This document shows positions 1 to 13,651 of a DNA stretch of 64,000 nucleotides, piece after piece. Both the position numbers and the translations under genes were made by a program. The notes under the pieces are model-generated. The model ran no database searches, had not been told where the DNA came from, and saw only the letters and a list, made by a program, of their open reading frames with translations. Origin of the DNA: Sycobia sp. Sy_11 (Eukaryota > Arthropoda > Insecta > Hymenoptera > Epichrysomallidae); contig JACCIC010000221.1 of the NCBI GenBank assembly GCA_018907035.1, positions 445,501 to 509,500 of the forward strand, in the 5' to 3' direction. The stretch's first letter is position 1; each line of letters begins with the position of its first letter.

Positions 1-1671
1 GACATGGCGTGTCTAGCGTCGCATTTAAATAATAAGAAAAAGGCTCAAAATTTGAGCCAATGAGGCATTAAGAAGAATAAAACTTAGGATAATTAACTAA
101 TATCTTAACAGGTAATTTATTTTTAAACATGAATTTCATTGGGACCGAGTTAAGATTCTTACTTTAATTCTGTACAGTAAACTAAATTAAACCCAAAAAT
201 CTTAATTAATTTAGTATCGCGTACGGCCTTCCCTTGATTAACAAACGAGTTAAAATTGTTTCCAATCAATTTATCTTCTTGCAGGATAATTTTTGATTTT
301 TAACCGAATTGAAATAGCCGCTGTTCTATAATTGGTGTAGGATAACAAAAGGACCGCTAAGGTCATTGCACTTATCTAAACGAAACGCCGCTTTCCACAA
401 TTCCGAGTGTATGCATTTAATCATCCGTGGTGCAACAATAGCAGTAATAGCATTTTTCATTTGTGCTATAAAATAATATTCAGCTCATTTCCATTACTAA
501 TTTTATTCAGTCACAGAGGTAAAGTAGTCGAGTCGAATCTTTAAATAAATTCAAATCTAATATACATTTTCACGTCGTATGTCTAAGATTAAGTCACTTG
601 TAATCCTATTGATAGACCCAACAAGTGCCTTAAGTCCAACCGTACGTGTCACTTTCTTTTCTTTTTTTTTTATTATAAATTTATATATGATTTTTTTTGG
701 TTTCTCGAATCGTAAATAATTATCATTCTTTATACTGGCAAAAACAATAAAAGGTAGAGACGACCGTTATCTTAATAAATGTATTTATCGAGTAATTTTC
801 ACAAATAAAGAAAAAACTAGCAGATTTTTTTATGAAATATAATGAAATATTTTAAGAATTAGAAGCTTTTAGAATTATATCTGGAAGGTTTTTACTTGCA
901 AGAAATCTTGAATACGATTTAAACAGTGAGAATGCAGATACAAATAAACATACATTTTCAACGATGACAGTAGAAATTTGCGGTAGAGCCTTGTCTTTAA
1001 TACGTAGATCCCATCCAAGGATAACGATCTATACTGGATCATTTTTGAAATTATTATCATCAATAATCGTGTTATCAATATTATAATTCTTACGACACAT
1101 TGAGATTGACGAAAACTAATAAATGTTTCCAATCACATTAAGATGAACGATTAAAAGACAGTGCATATTAAATATTTAGAAATTCTAAGATCCTTTGTAA
1201 AAAGTAGAAAAAGGAATCGATTGAAATGGTAGAAATTCTATCGTTAAAAATTTAGAGTATTTGTACTTGATGACATCTTGATCAGAAATCAAGATGAGTT
1301 CAGGGTCTAAAAATGATCGTGAAATGAGCAGTGATGCTGTATTAGTTAATGATAGTCAATGTCTTTAACATGTAGTGTAATTATTTATCCGTTGTTGCAA
1401 ATATATAGATGCACGCGCACACGCGCACACGATCACGTACGCTTCACGAATGCGCTCTGTTGTACATAACGGGCATGCACTGTATAACAACTTATCCGTA
1501 TATACGAATAGTTAGGTGGTTTCCGTCATAGGTCAGAATTATATAAATCTATCTGTCATATCATGCAATAGAAGTATAAATGGATTGTCGTACGCAAGAT
1601 CATGGTGAATATTTTATGCAGCAAAACTCGAGAGGAAATGGAATATAGGATAAGAAAAGAGAAAAAGAAGA

Positions 1672-1673
<2 letters not shown>

Positions 1674-1758
<85 letters not shown>

Positions 1759-1862
1759 GAAAGAAAGAAAGAAAGAAAAAAAAAGAGAGAGATAATTGGA
1801 CAGAAAGGAATAGCGTGTGAGAGCGAGAGAGTGAGAGGGAGGGGGGAGAAAGAAAGAGAGAG
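1674..1862. repeat. Compound microsatellite (TA)n(TG)n(GAAA)n(GA)n
   Basis: About 29 bases of TA run into about 52 bases of TG, then GAAA repeats, then a GA-rich stretch. The open frames on both strands here are translations of the repeat only. Confidence 0.95.
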
Positions 1863-2110
1863 GTTAAATTACTATCTGATATGCAAATTGCATAAAAAAT
1901 ACGAATAAATATATTATACATGTGAAAGTGGCTGTATAGTATATTGCAGCAGAGGTGCAAAAACTTTGTTTATACGTATTTGCTATAATTTTACGTTGAT
2001 GAAATTAATTTTTTTTTAACCCGTTAATCTTTGGTACTATGATCCACATGGACCTTTAGCGAGTTTCTCTTGACAGCCAATAAACTGGAATTTCACTGCA
2101 CTCGAGCTAA

Positions 2111-2172
2111 ATAGCTTGATATTGCATCTTTCAATATCTATATGCAATAGCTTCATATTGCATCTTTCATCT
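2111..2172. repeat. Short direct duplication, period about 37
   Basis: Two near-identical copies of a 24-base segment (ATAGCTT[G/C]ATATTGCATCTT...) begin at about 2111 and 2148. Confidence 0.7.
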
Positions 2173-2985
2173 GAAATTTTTAAATTATCGATAATTATAT
2201 CTAATACGAAATTCTGAAATGAATTCTAACGTAAGGCGATGTGAATTTAATATGCACTGGAACTATTGATAATTTCTAAGTATAGATTGATAATAAAATT
2301 GGATTGAAAAGCCAATAAAGATATTTTTTCATTTTTTTCTTTATTGATTAACGATCATTCTCACGATAGAAGGAAATACTCGGCAGCGAGCAGAAATGGA
2401 AATATTTTATTTTTTTTGAAGAAATAGAGCGTATTAATTATAAAAATCAATTATTAACTTAATTTATCTTGGCTTCCTTTTGACTTTTCATTGCTAATTT
2501 TTTTTTGCCCGTCTCGCTTATCTATACCAAGGAATTCAACACTTTAATGACGTATATGTATATCGAAGGGAAAAGAACTTTACCAATAAATTCAAGCAGT
2601 CGTGAAACGCTCGGTTATTCAGTCAACGTTTCGACTTCCTCTATAAGTCTTTATCGATACACGGTTTATCGAAAAATAAATAAATAATTGAAGTCTAGAG
2701 AGGCAAAATTATGAACCGAAGGTGGGCGCAAACGAATGAATTTGCCGTCGCATCCGGTCCGAAAGTTTAATCAAAGAAAAATTACGCATAAACAATCCTG
2801 ACGAAATCGAAGGAAGCGACGGGTCATGGCTTTACAAAACACGGGCCCGGATGCGATGGCTCGAAATTCGCTCCTATCTCCCCGCTCCGTATTATCTTTC
2901 TAATCCCGCAGAGCGACGCAGGCGAAACCGAGCCGCGGGGGAAGGCTTGTCCGGCAGAACGCAGTGGAGCTCGTCGAGGACGAGG

Positions 2986-3241
2986 ATGATGCTTCGCCGG
3001 CTGCTGGAGGCCTCGGCGAGGGCGGCGTCGGCCGGCGGGCCGCCGGTCAGCAGCCCCCCGCCAACGGCGGCGGCGCCGCCGGGCAGCCCGGCGGCCAGCC
3101 TGACCGGCCCGGCGACGGCAAGTAGCGCGGCGAGTAGCGGACCGGGCCCGGGCGCGATCGGCCCGCTGCCCCCGGGCGGCCAGCAGGCCCACAACAGCAG
3201 CACCGCGGTCTACCTGGCCGAGGGCGACGAGCTCGAGTACA
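2986..3241 (+). CDS. Membrane-protein gene, long first coding exon (exon 1a)
   Basis: An open frame in a GC-rich island ends at a consensus donor (A|GTGAGT at 3241/3242), leaving phase 1. It encodes about 85 residues that are very rich in Ala, Gly, Pro and Ser, closing with a more complex stretch (AVYLAEGDELEY) that looks like the conserved part and holds the N-S-S sequon just before it. The A at 3241 plus the GT opening exon 2 makes a Ser codon. Start choice: two adjacent ATGs at 2986 and 2989. The same frame is open from an ATG at 2851, giving 45 more residues, so the start is uncertain. The 5' end of the transcript is not visible. The opposite strand is also open here, but only as a mirror of GC-rich Pro/Gly/Ala codons. 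Confidence 0.62.
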
Positions 3242-4167
3242 GTGAGTATATCGAAATATCCGTATATATATATATTTATATATAGCTCGGGGTTGGGAGG
3301 ACAGTCGAGGCGACGCGCGGCGTCGCGGATGATACTTTTGTCAATGCACGGGGCGTAAGGTTCAATTTTGTACCTCGAGCGTCGGAAGGGACCGAGACGC
3401 CTCTTTCTCTTTCAAGGTAGTAAAATAGAAGCAGTGTAAAATCTATAGTAACGAGATTGGTTATTTGTTTTCGACCACCTTATACCAAGATGGCCTTATA
3501 GACGCATTCGGAGATTTGGAGAAAATACGCAATTTTAATATACTTTTGTCGAGATAAAATGACATGTTGATATTATTCACCTTTTGCAATGCTAGTTTTC
3601 TTACACGGATAAATAGTATTTAATCGTTGATTAAATACCCAGCCATTGTTTCTTAGACGATACCTAATTAATACCGCTTTGATATTGCAAGTACATTGCC
3701 CTTGAGCAAAATATTGAATCATACGATCTTGCATTGTTAAAAGTTTTTGAATAATTAAAAGTACGAACGTTCAAATATCAGATTAAACTTTCGAAACATA
3801 CAAAAATTTATTGGAAAATATAATACAGATTTGGAGTTAATTTTATAAGATTTGAAAAAATAAAAATTTTTCATAGGAAATATTTGAAATTTTTTCCATT
3901 ATTCTTTATTATCGATTTTGACGTTTTGCCATATATACATTTTTCTATAAGGATTTTTCGATAACGATACTGATTCTGCCTATCAAACCTCTAATATAAT
4001 ATCTAAAGTGTTCTAATATAAAATCTTTATTTTATTAAATTATTAATAGTAAAATTTGTAATCACGTGTTTAAAAAGTGCTTTATGTTAAATAAATATTT
4101 AAATGATGATTCCCATTTTATTTTGTAAATCAATTGATTTATTACATCAAAATAATATAAATATACT

Positions 4168-4169
<2 letters not shown>

Positions 4170-4214
<45 letters not shown>

Positions 4215-4223
4215 TATGTATAT
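4170..4223. repeat. (TA)n microsatellite
   Basis: About 40 uninterrupted bases of TA, followed by an imperfect ATATGTATA tail. Confidence 0.95.
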
Positions 4224-6586
4224 TTTTTTTTATGTTATTTAACGTCGCTCTATTCATGCTTCCAAATATCGGTGCTAATCAGCGACAGAGGTCTACGATG
4301 TGTTTGTAAACAAAGCACATCCTTTTTATATTGAATTGTTACAATCTCTATCAGAAATATAAAAAATTTCCAAGCTAAATTCAATTAATTTGGGAAATGA
4401 CGAGATTTCCTATATAAGTATCACAGGTAAATTTTTATCTAGCTTGCTTCACGGACGAAAAATAACTTACACGAAAATTAACTTACTAGTTTGGACGTAT
4501 ATGTAATCTGTGCTACATAGTTTGAATATTATAGTGTAGTTAATATTTTGAGCTTAATGAGTTAAATTAAAATTTAAAAATGTTTTTCATCGAGTCGAGT
4601 TTGACAGCCGAGCTGAGCGATTTATTTTTCTCCCTTGTTGATTATGATCTTGTTTGGACAGAAGAGAAAACTACGAATAACTTGAAATATAATTCTTAAA
4701 TGTTATTATATTCGATGATATTTATAATTTTTTCCCTAAGATTTTCAAATTTAGACGCGAATTCAGTAACATGAAATTTTCCCAAACATGATGCATCAAC
4801 GAAAAACGATCGTTTAAGGCCATGAAACTAACCCAGATTTGCTTGGACCAGCGAAACAATCATTTGAATCGTTCGATCGTAATACCCTATGGCAAAAATG
4901 ATGTTGCGCTGCTCGATAACCTCAATTATAAACGTTTAAAAATCCCCTTTTCTTTCGATCGAAATACCTCGACAAGCCGAGATAACGGATCGATATTCTT
5001 CGGCTAGATTAGGGCCGAAACCCATCGCAAGCCTTCGGACAAGTGTAGTCTGGTTTCGGGGCGCGAGGATTAGTTAAATTGTGTTGCCCTGTCTTATCAT
5101 CGGGTCTCCTTTAATTTAACTAATACCCTTATCTCGCGCAGGCGCGAGTTTGGCCCGGCCTTGAGACTACTATGTATACATATATACGGTGAGCTTTGCG
5201 CTTTCCTTGACGCCCCTTCGAGCTCTAAAGACTCTCGCGCTTACCCGATTGTTTCTTTCCTGACTCAGCGCTTTCGGCGCTGCGAAATCAAGGGCGAAAT
5301 TATTACATGCACGTACTTTGTATCGCTATAGACCACCAGGATCAACTTGACAATGTCATAAATTTTCAGATCAATGTTCCTTTAAATTGAAACTTATGAT
5401 TTTTCCATTTGTCAATACTACTTTTTATTTAGAGAAAAGGGAAAATCATGAAAATTTCTTAAAAATGATTTACTATTGTCTTTTTTTTCGTCTCTTTCAT
5501 TTATTATTATTTTATTTAATTTGCTCCAATTCAATTAATCGAAAAAAATGACACAAGAACGTTATGTTTATTTATTTTTATTAAAAAATATTTTTCATTA
5601 CAAAATTTGCGATTTCCGACTTAACATAGAACTTTCCATCGAACATTTGACGTGTTTCGAATTTTGCTATATTTATTTAATTTTATATAGAATAATCAGA
5701 TACAGAAATTCCACAAAAATTTAATTTAATCTTTAAAATTTAATCTTTTAATTTTCAGATTTACTGCATAAAATTAAAATGCATTGAATATAAATTTAAG
5801 AATGAAAAATATACATATTTTCTACTTAGAATTTTCCACTTCATAACCTGTTTGCTTCTTCAACTCAATCTTCATAATGAAACAATTTATTCATTTTGTA
5901 GTCATTTACAATTTATTCATTTAAGATTTGACGAGCCTTTTCGAATTGAAAACTATGTTATAAAATTTTTACGTTTTCTCCGACTATTTTTTATGTATTC
6001 AACTCTATATTGAGAAAAATATTAACTGGAACCGAGGAGATAAAATAAGATTGGGAATCGAATTCTCAAAATTAATTAACTTAAATTTGTGAATTTCGCA
6101 ATGGTGAGGAAAAGTAAAATTTTGAAAATTTCAATCAAATACGGGCCAATGAAGTGAAAATCAATTCTTAAGGAAAGTTACGAAGAGAACAGCAATGGGG
6201 TGTAAAAGCATTGGCTTGCAAGTAGACCGCGGCACTATTCCTTTAAAAGATCTCAAGGACTAATTAATTTTCAGGGGCGTTCAGATCACGTACTATTACT
6301 CGCGTGTTTCACATACTCACGTGATATTGCTGCTATTAACCCTGCCCACATCCTCATCAACTCTTCCAGTTTCTTTGAAATCTGTAACGAATAGGATTCT
6401 TACTACTCGGCTTGGCTTTAGAACTACATCTGTAAAACTGAAATGTCTTAGAAATTGTTAAAAATAATATACCAGAAATTGAAATATAATAAATCAATCA
6501 GTATTTCTTTACTTTAATCATTAACTAGCTATTCATTTGCAATCGAATTTTAATCTCGTCCCTTCACGTGGAACTGCAGTAAATCT

Positions 6587-6590
<4 letters not shown>

Positions 6591-6639
<49 letters not shown>
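6591..6639. repeat. (TA)n microsatellite
   Basis: About 49 uninterrupted bases of AT. Confidence 0.95.
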
Positions 6640-6641
<2 letters not shown>

Positions 6642-7370
6642 AGTCTTCTATCCCTGCCGGATCGAATGAAAGCCCTTATAACACAAAGCTTTCTCTCCCT
6701 TATTTTTCGTTTCTATCGTCGTCGATAACTTGAATTTTCGCGAGCAGTATCCCAAAAAGTGATGCGTGCGGTGCAGTTAAAATGAACGAAAAAACATTTT
6801 TAACTCGCTCGCTTTGGTTCTCATTTTAATCTCGCAAAGCGGGCAAAATGAAAATTATACCTTTTTCCCATTATCGAAACAAAGAACAAGATCGAATTCG
6901 AATTTTTTTGTGTTCTACGTAAAATTTTCTTTCCTTCACGTAAGTTCGGAAATTAATAATCGGACTCCAGCTGTATTATACACGTTAACGAAGTATTACG
7001 GCAACGCGTACGGAAATCGTGGACAATTGGGACAAATTAATACAGTTACACGATGATCGCGACATATTTATGTGGCGAAATATTGGAAATCGCGGGGGGC
7101 GTTTACAGTATATCTTTATCAATAATTTCCGTTCGTTTCGGTGTTGGGCAAGAGCCCGTGTCTCGACGGAACACCATATTAGAATTAAGAGGCCGTTTCT
7201 TCCGAACATTGACTGCGCGCCAGTAGTAAAAGAGAGTTCAATTAGACGCAGAACCGCAAGTTCCTCGTCAATCTCGTCGATCGCTGCTGTTCCAATCTGC
7301 GCCGCGCGCACAGGTGTGACTTGTGAGCCCCTCCGATTCTCATTTCATATATATATATACGTATTTATAG

Positions 7371-7373
<3 letters not shown>

Positions 7374-7415
<42 letters not shown>
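7374..7415. repeat. (TA)n microsatellite
   Basis: About 41 bases of TA; a second, shorter AT stretch lies just upstream (7347-7358). Confidence 0.95.
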
Positions 7416-7418
<3 letters not shown>

Positions 7419-7670
7419 CTACGCCAGCTATTAAATACCGCTGGTGCATGCATGCATATATATATATACAAGCCCTGGTGAGGAGGTCGCGTCGCGAGAG
7501 CTCAATCAACCCCGAGCGTCTATTGTCCCTACTGCGGCAGGGCTGACTGCCCTACCCGCCCACACCGCCAGTCATTTTACACGAAACCGACGATGCGAGT
7601 TCGCAACGTACGCCGTGCCCGCCTCTACGCTTTGCGGCGTCTTCTTTGCCGCTGCCTCCTTAACCAGTGA

Positions 7671-7673
<3 letters not shown>

Positions 7674-7724
<51 letters not shown>
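7674..7724. repeat. (TA)n microsatellite
   Basis: About 51 bases of TA inside a GC-rich island (7440-8030). Confidence 0.95.
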
Positions 7725-7728
<4 letters not shown>

Positions 7729-8319
7729 AGAGACGTTGGCCAAACCGAGAACCCTGTTGAATTCATCCGCCCTCCATCGCCTCCCTCCTCTTTCCCGGTC
7801 TCTCTCGCTTGCGAGCCCCAGGGTCGAGGAGGCAGGGGGGCGAAGAACGCGTGCAGAGGATTTCCGGGTGTCCGCGGCGAGGAAGGGGGCGGGGGATCGC
7901 CCGCGCGCCGAGCCCCGAACTAATCGAGATCGGGGGATTTTCTCCCGCTGCCAACGCTACTTCGGCCTCGGAAATTCATCGGTATGTTAGGGGCCTTGGT
8001 TGCTCCCGAGCGCGAGGAAGCTGGAAGAATCCGATGACCTTACAGTGGAAGAATGCTGTTCGTGCTATACTTCGAATTCTTCATTTGAGTTTTACTTTTT
8101 AAATGTATATATGCGTCACGTTGTTCAGTTTACAGCTTACATGGAATATTTTAAGATAAAGGTCCGGCCGCAATCATCGGCCGATTCGTCGTCTTGAACT
8201 CTAGAGCCTGTATTTTTGTAATATTCTAAAATATATTTTAGGGCAATCCACTTGTGTGTAGAATTTTCGTGGATTTTATTCGGTACTTGGTATTCTGGTT
8301 AACTGATCGAGCATAGAAC

Positions 8320-8322
<3 letters not shown>

Positions 8323-8366
<44 letters not shown>
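8323..8366. repeat. (TA)n microsatellite
   Basis: About 43 bases of TA with an imperfect tail. Confidence 0.95.
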
Positions 8367-8370
<4 letters not shown>

Positions 8371-11300
8371 GTATATATAATTATATAGCTTTCTAAGATA
8401 CAAATTCATGAGACCGCGAGTATGCCCGAAGGCTAGTCTTGTAAAAATATTTTTCCAGTCCCTTCGATTCTCGATCGTTTCTCGTCTCGTATCTTCACGA
8501 TAATCCCGTGTCGTTTTGATTAATGCAGGAATTTAAGCGAACACGGCAAATTTCATTGATCACAGCGACTTTATGCAACGATTGTTCTCATATTTTCTTC
8601 CATTACTCTTTGATACTAATGCACGAATATTTAATTACTTTTCCCTTTGAGCCGCTAATATTTAATTGAATCGCGCGCGAGAAACTCGAGCGGCATACTA
8701 AATACGGGCGTGTGGCTCGTTGAAGTTGCTGTTGGGATGGTGGGGGGGGGGGAGAGATATTTTCCTACGTACACGTCTTCATCTAAATTTGGTTTAAGTT
8801 ACGAGTTATGCGTTCGAAATTAAATACGAACGAACATTATAGAAATAACCATGCTCTTACATTTACATTAATAGAACTCGATACGATTAACAAACATTGC
8901 AGAATTAAGAATGTCGAATTGATGGGACAAAATTAAAGATTTAAATTCTTATCTTGCGATGGAATTTGATTACATCGGAGAAAATTACTTTTTAATTGAA
9001 GCGAAGCTACCGTTCAATCTCAGATTTTTCATTAAAACCCCATTGAAGTGCTCTGATTTTCTAGAAGGAACGTAATATATCAACTGAATTCATTTTTATA
9101 CCCAGAATTACATCGATACATAAATTGCCAATGAAGTCTACCGCATTTCTATGGATTTCCCTTACGCCGATTTCATAAAGCTCGAAATTCCGAGCACCGC
9201 GCACTAATGGATGTTGACTTATTCCTAACCACGATGCCAGCGGGAACTATGGAATTCTCCCAATTCCCCATTCGCTGTATACATAAACTATCGCGTCAAC
9301 TAATGATTGAAAATTTGAGAATATAACTGTTACTATGGTAACTCATAATAGAATAGTACAATATTCTGAGCCACGATAAAATTGAATTTTGTCATATACC
9401 ATTAATACCAAAATTATTTTAGAAAATAATTTATTCCTATACTGATAAACATTCATAGAGGGTTCGTTAGATTTTTAAAATTATAAATCTATAAATATGT
9501 CAAAACATGCATTTTCTATTAAATGATTCTTGAAATAATTCTAATATGCGATTCTCGTAATGCACAATGAATATACGATTAATGTATAATTAATATATAA
9601 ATCTTATAATGTAATATTCTATCAATTAAAGTGTAGAAAATAGTTGTTTATAGTAATTTTTAGGATATGTTAAGGAACCTGATGCATTTTAACTTTCAAC
9701 ATTAAAAAAGCATTTATTTCACGACTAATTATACGATTTCTCCCAATTTCGATTATTTTACGTATTTTTAACGGCATTTTTAATAAAGTTTATTGCATAA
9801 TTTAATAGAAAAGTCATTTTTGACAAAAAACACATGAATTTTAAGTTGAAACGAATACAAATCAATATAGATTTTAAAGGGAATTTATCCTTCTGAGATA
9901 TTGCTAGAACATGATTCGAGATTTATAGGTGGCTGACTTATTTTTATGTTAAAATTATAAGTCTTACAAGTACGTAATATTATTCTCTGTTTTGCTTGAA
10001 TTATTGTGAAGATATATTTTTTTGCACCCTCTGGCTTCACAGTTTTAGACAATACCGAGCACAAAATTATTCGTGTATAAGACATTCTGGTCGTAAATTC
10101 ATACGTGCATACCCCTGGGCTTTACCGAGCGGAAAAAGAAAGAATTTCCAATTAAAACAATAATTCTTCTGGAATCATTGGAATTCGGGGTATCGGAGCA
10201 GTACTGGCTTCAGCTGGGCCAATTGAAATAGCTGCTTCATTAATGGAATTGGCGATACGTCAGAATTTTCGAAAATAATGAAGGTATGCCAAAAAAACAT
10301 CAGTTCTTTTAACAAAGACAGAGAACGATTTATATTTTACGAATAAATCTCAGAAAAGCTACAATTGTATGCAAGTTTTAATACTTAAAAGTTTTACAGA
10401 TAACAAGTTGGCAAATTGATGCATTTATGTATACATGTCTACGTTTAAATACTATTAGGGAACCCGTGGATTTGTGTACCCAGGATTGAACAAATCGTAC
10501 CTCGGAGTTCGTGCGTTTCGGACTTACGAGCATGAGGATTGTAGTTATAAGTTCTGTATGCTTGAGATCTATGGTTTCGAAGTTCGTGAGTTCTGGATTT
10601 ATCGATTTAGGTTTGTCAGAATTTTTGGGTTTTGAAATTCACGAACTTAAAATTTTGTAGACACTGGATTTTGCGGCTATGCAGATGACATTGAGTATAA
10701 GATCTCTGGCGTCGCAGACGCAAAATGTACAAGCTTGTATAGATGAAGCGTCCAAAACTATATAATACGCAGATTGTCGGTTATCAAATGCGTAATACAT
10801 TTTTTTCAAATGTTCATATTCATACCATTATATCTATGTGTATTATCAAGTCGCTACAGTTTATTATTCAATTAGGGGCTTCTGTAAATTCGTATTATAA
10901 TCGTGAAATAAATTCAACAGTAATAATGTTGAAAAGATTATTTCCTCGAAGTTTCCTCGGACTTTAATATTATACGGACCGGTTAAGGGCAATGAAAAAT
11001 TGATATAGACAGACTGTGGCATGCAGGTGCGTTTAAAGTACGTACACGTTCGCATTCCAGCCCCGTACGTATGGGAAAGACTGAAAATCGTAAAAGATTT
11101 GCGCGCGCGCGCGGGTGTGTGTGTGTGTGTGTGTGTATAGGAGCGAGAAGATTCCCCGGGGAAAAGCGGAGAACTCGGGCGCGAGGGATGCGAGGTGGGC
11201 GGGAGGCTGGCGTCGCGTCGTGCGGTCGCGAATTTTCCGATATTTACGGTCAGCGCGGACAGGGCCGGCGCGACTAGCAGCAGCAGCCCGGGAACACTAA

Positions 11301-13466
11301 AACGCTATTACGACGAGCCGCCTAGTTCCGAGTCTTTTTACAGCCGTCGTTATATGTACACGTCTCTTGGCCGGCCCCTATCCCCCACCCCCCGCACGCC
11401 CTCCGACGAACGTGTGGCGAGAGGAGGGAGGGGCGATTTTACGGGTCTCCTCCTCGTTTACGACCCAATCCGGACGAACAGAAAAAAAAAAAAAACAGAG
11501 AAAAAAATTGAAGAAGAAAAAATGTAGTGTCATGCACGACGCCCGAGATTTTAATTACGCGATCTCGCGTAAAGCGACGAAAAACAAAGGGAACGATATT
11601 CATAGTCGACTTATCCGCGCCGCGGACGCGCGCCTCTTTGCTGGGAGTGGGTCGGGCGGGAGTTGAGCGGGTTTAGAATTGAATTATGACGATGCTCGCC
11701 GACAAATCCATCGCGACGATAAAACCGAAATAGTCGGTATTTCCAGCGACAATTCGAGATTGATAGATGGACGATCGGGCGTGGGGTGCAGTTCAAAAAA
11801 AAAAAAAAAAAAAAATAAGCGTTAACGATAAGAACGCGCGCTAAGCTGATAGCTATATTAATGATATTGATAATCATGATAGTAACGAAATTGATAATGT
11901 TGATTATCATAGTAACAAGAAAACACAATTGAGTACTCATTGCATGATGATTTTTTTTTTTTTTTGTTGAGAAAATTGAAATATTTTTAACAAAATCTGG
12001 TATTGAAATTTCACCAAAAGCTAACGTGAGTAATATTATAAGTAGAGGGATAGATGAATCGAATTATAAAAAGAATACAAATGATTTATAGAAATTTGGA
12101 TCTAATGATTACGATTCATGTTTGGTTAGAAAAAGCAAACGTCAATTATAGATACTTTACTTACTAAAGGAAGATACAACTTTTAGTAGTAATAAATAAC
12201 CGATGACGATAATAATATATAGATTTTATTAATCAGCAAATCCATTATTAGAAATAGAATTATATTTTTTCTAATACTAAAATTATCCATATTAAAAGTA
12301 ATTGGAGATAAATATAAATTTCAGAAATGACACGTAAGTTGAATGACACATCTATAATATTAGAGAAGATGATAAATAAATATGTACGTACTTTAACAAA
12401 CTCCTTAGTTTCTTAAAAAAAACTCTTAATTAGACATTTATAAAATAACTTTAATTATCTTAATGTAATTATCTTATATATTTCATAACGATAACATCTA
12501 ACGGAATATTTTTGTAGTTTAATTTTTGAGCTGCCAATATGCGATATGAAATATGCGGTTTGATATAAAATTTTCTCTATTGCAAAATTTATTGTACTCT
12601 GTCAATATGCAATGTATCCATGGTATAGTACATATGGATTTTAAATTTAAAGTTCAAAAAAGGTATATTATTTTATTAATTTTCTAAGAATGTTGTTTTT
12701 CGTCAAATTTAGAGAAAAGTTTCTCTTTTACTGCGACAATCAATATTTAGACTGTATAAATATAAATCATTAAGCATGTATCCATATGTACACTGTACAT
12801 GCTTCTTTGAAGTCTTAAAAATAAAAATAAAAATTGTTGATGACTTCTACACACTGAAAATTATTTTACACAGAATATTAAAAAATACGAATGTGTTAAA
12901 AATTATTTAGCACTAGTGACTATATTTAATTTTATTAAATGAAAATATAAAAACCACGTTTAGTAAAGTAACATAATCAATTTTGATGATATTATGAATT
13001 TTGACTAATTAATTTGACTAGATTATTATAATTAGTGTTACGTATCTTTATGTATTCATCTATTTTTCTTCATGAAATCTTGATGAAGATTGAAAACCAT
13101 CGATCCCAAGTTGGCAAAACAAATCGAAATTTTTTACGTTAATAATTTCTCTACTCACAGCGTCATCAAAACTTTCTATTGCTGTATAAAAATTAGCATG
13201 AATAATTAGCAGCGTTGTATAAAATAAGCTGATTGTACAAGACTCGAGCAATCTGAAAATTAACAAATACATTAAAAGTAAAGAATCAATAATATATATC
13301 TTGAAAAGAATTAGTCCTGCATAAATATATTATTTTCCGTTTTGTATTAAATTGTACTCGTCTATTCTATGAAAAAATTAAATTTCTTCATTTACACGAA
13401 GTGCCAATAAAGCCAGACTCAAAAGACAAGCGTTGCCTTCTGTGTAATTTATTTATTTCGGAGACG

Positions 13467-13580
13467 TTGATCGTTCGACGTCCGCTTCGCAAGTCCGTTT
13501 ATATGATCTCGATTGCTCGACGTAGATTGCGTAACTCCGTCTAAGTGCTATTGATCGCTCGACGTCTGATTGATAAGTGC
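13467..13580. repeat. Degenerate tandem repeat, three 42-base units
   Basis: The core TCGACG occurs at 13475, 13517 and 13559, exactly 42 bases apart. The flanking bases are shared too (TTGATCGNTCGACGT before and in the core; [A/C]NTCCGTNTA later in the first two units). The third unit runs into the (CT)n tract at 13600. Confidence 0.7.
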
Positions 13581-13597
13581 GCCGTTCCGGCGCTCTC

Positions 13598-13599
<2 letters not shown>

Positions 13600-13646
<47 letters not shown>
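13600..13646. repeat. (CT)n microsatellite
   Basis: About 47 bases of CT, directly after the 42-base tandem repeats. Confidence 0.95.

Positions 13647-13651
<5 letters not shown>

Larger units (their letters stand above)
1..2985. other. Upstream flank, no gene seen
   Basis: AT-rich DNA with the compound microsatellite at 1674 and the duplication at 2111. GC content rises from about 2690 towards exon 1a; the promoter and 5' untranslated region of the membrane-protein gene probably lie at 2690-2985, but no TATA box is obvious. Confidence 0.6.

Noticed and set aside
1556..1960. Frames of YIYIYI, VCVCVC, SLSLSL, ERERER and THTHTH type here and at every microsatellite
   Set aside because: They are translations of (TA)n, (TG)n, (CT)n, (GA)n and (CA)n tracts on both strands and have no independent coding signal.
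2892..3203. - strand frame opposite exon 1a that looks like a signal peptide followed by a Gly/Ala/Leu-rich protein
   Set aside because: Mirror of GC-rich Pro/Gly/Ala codons. The + strand has the donor in the right phase and the downstream exons.
7019..7546. + strand open frame of 175 codons and its - strand mirror (6985-7311)
   Set aside because: Starts at a non-ATG codon, runs into a (TA)n tract, has no domain I recognise and no clear codon bias; probably chance in a GC-richer island.
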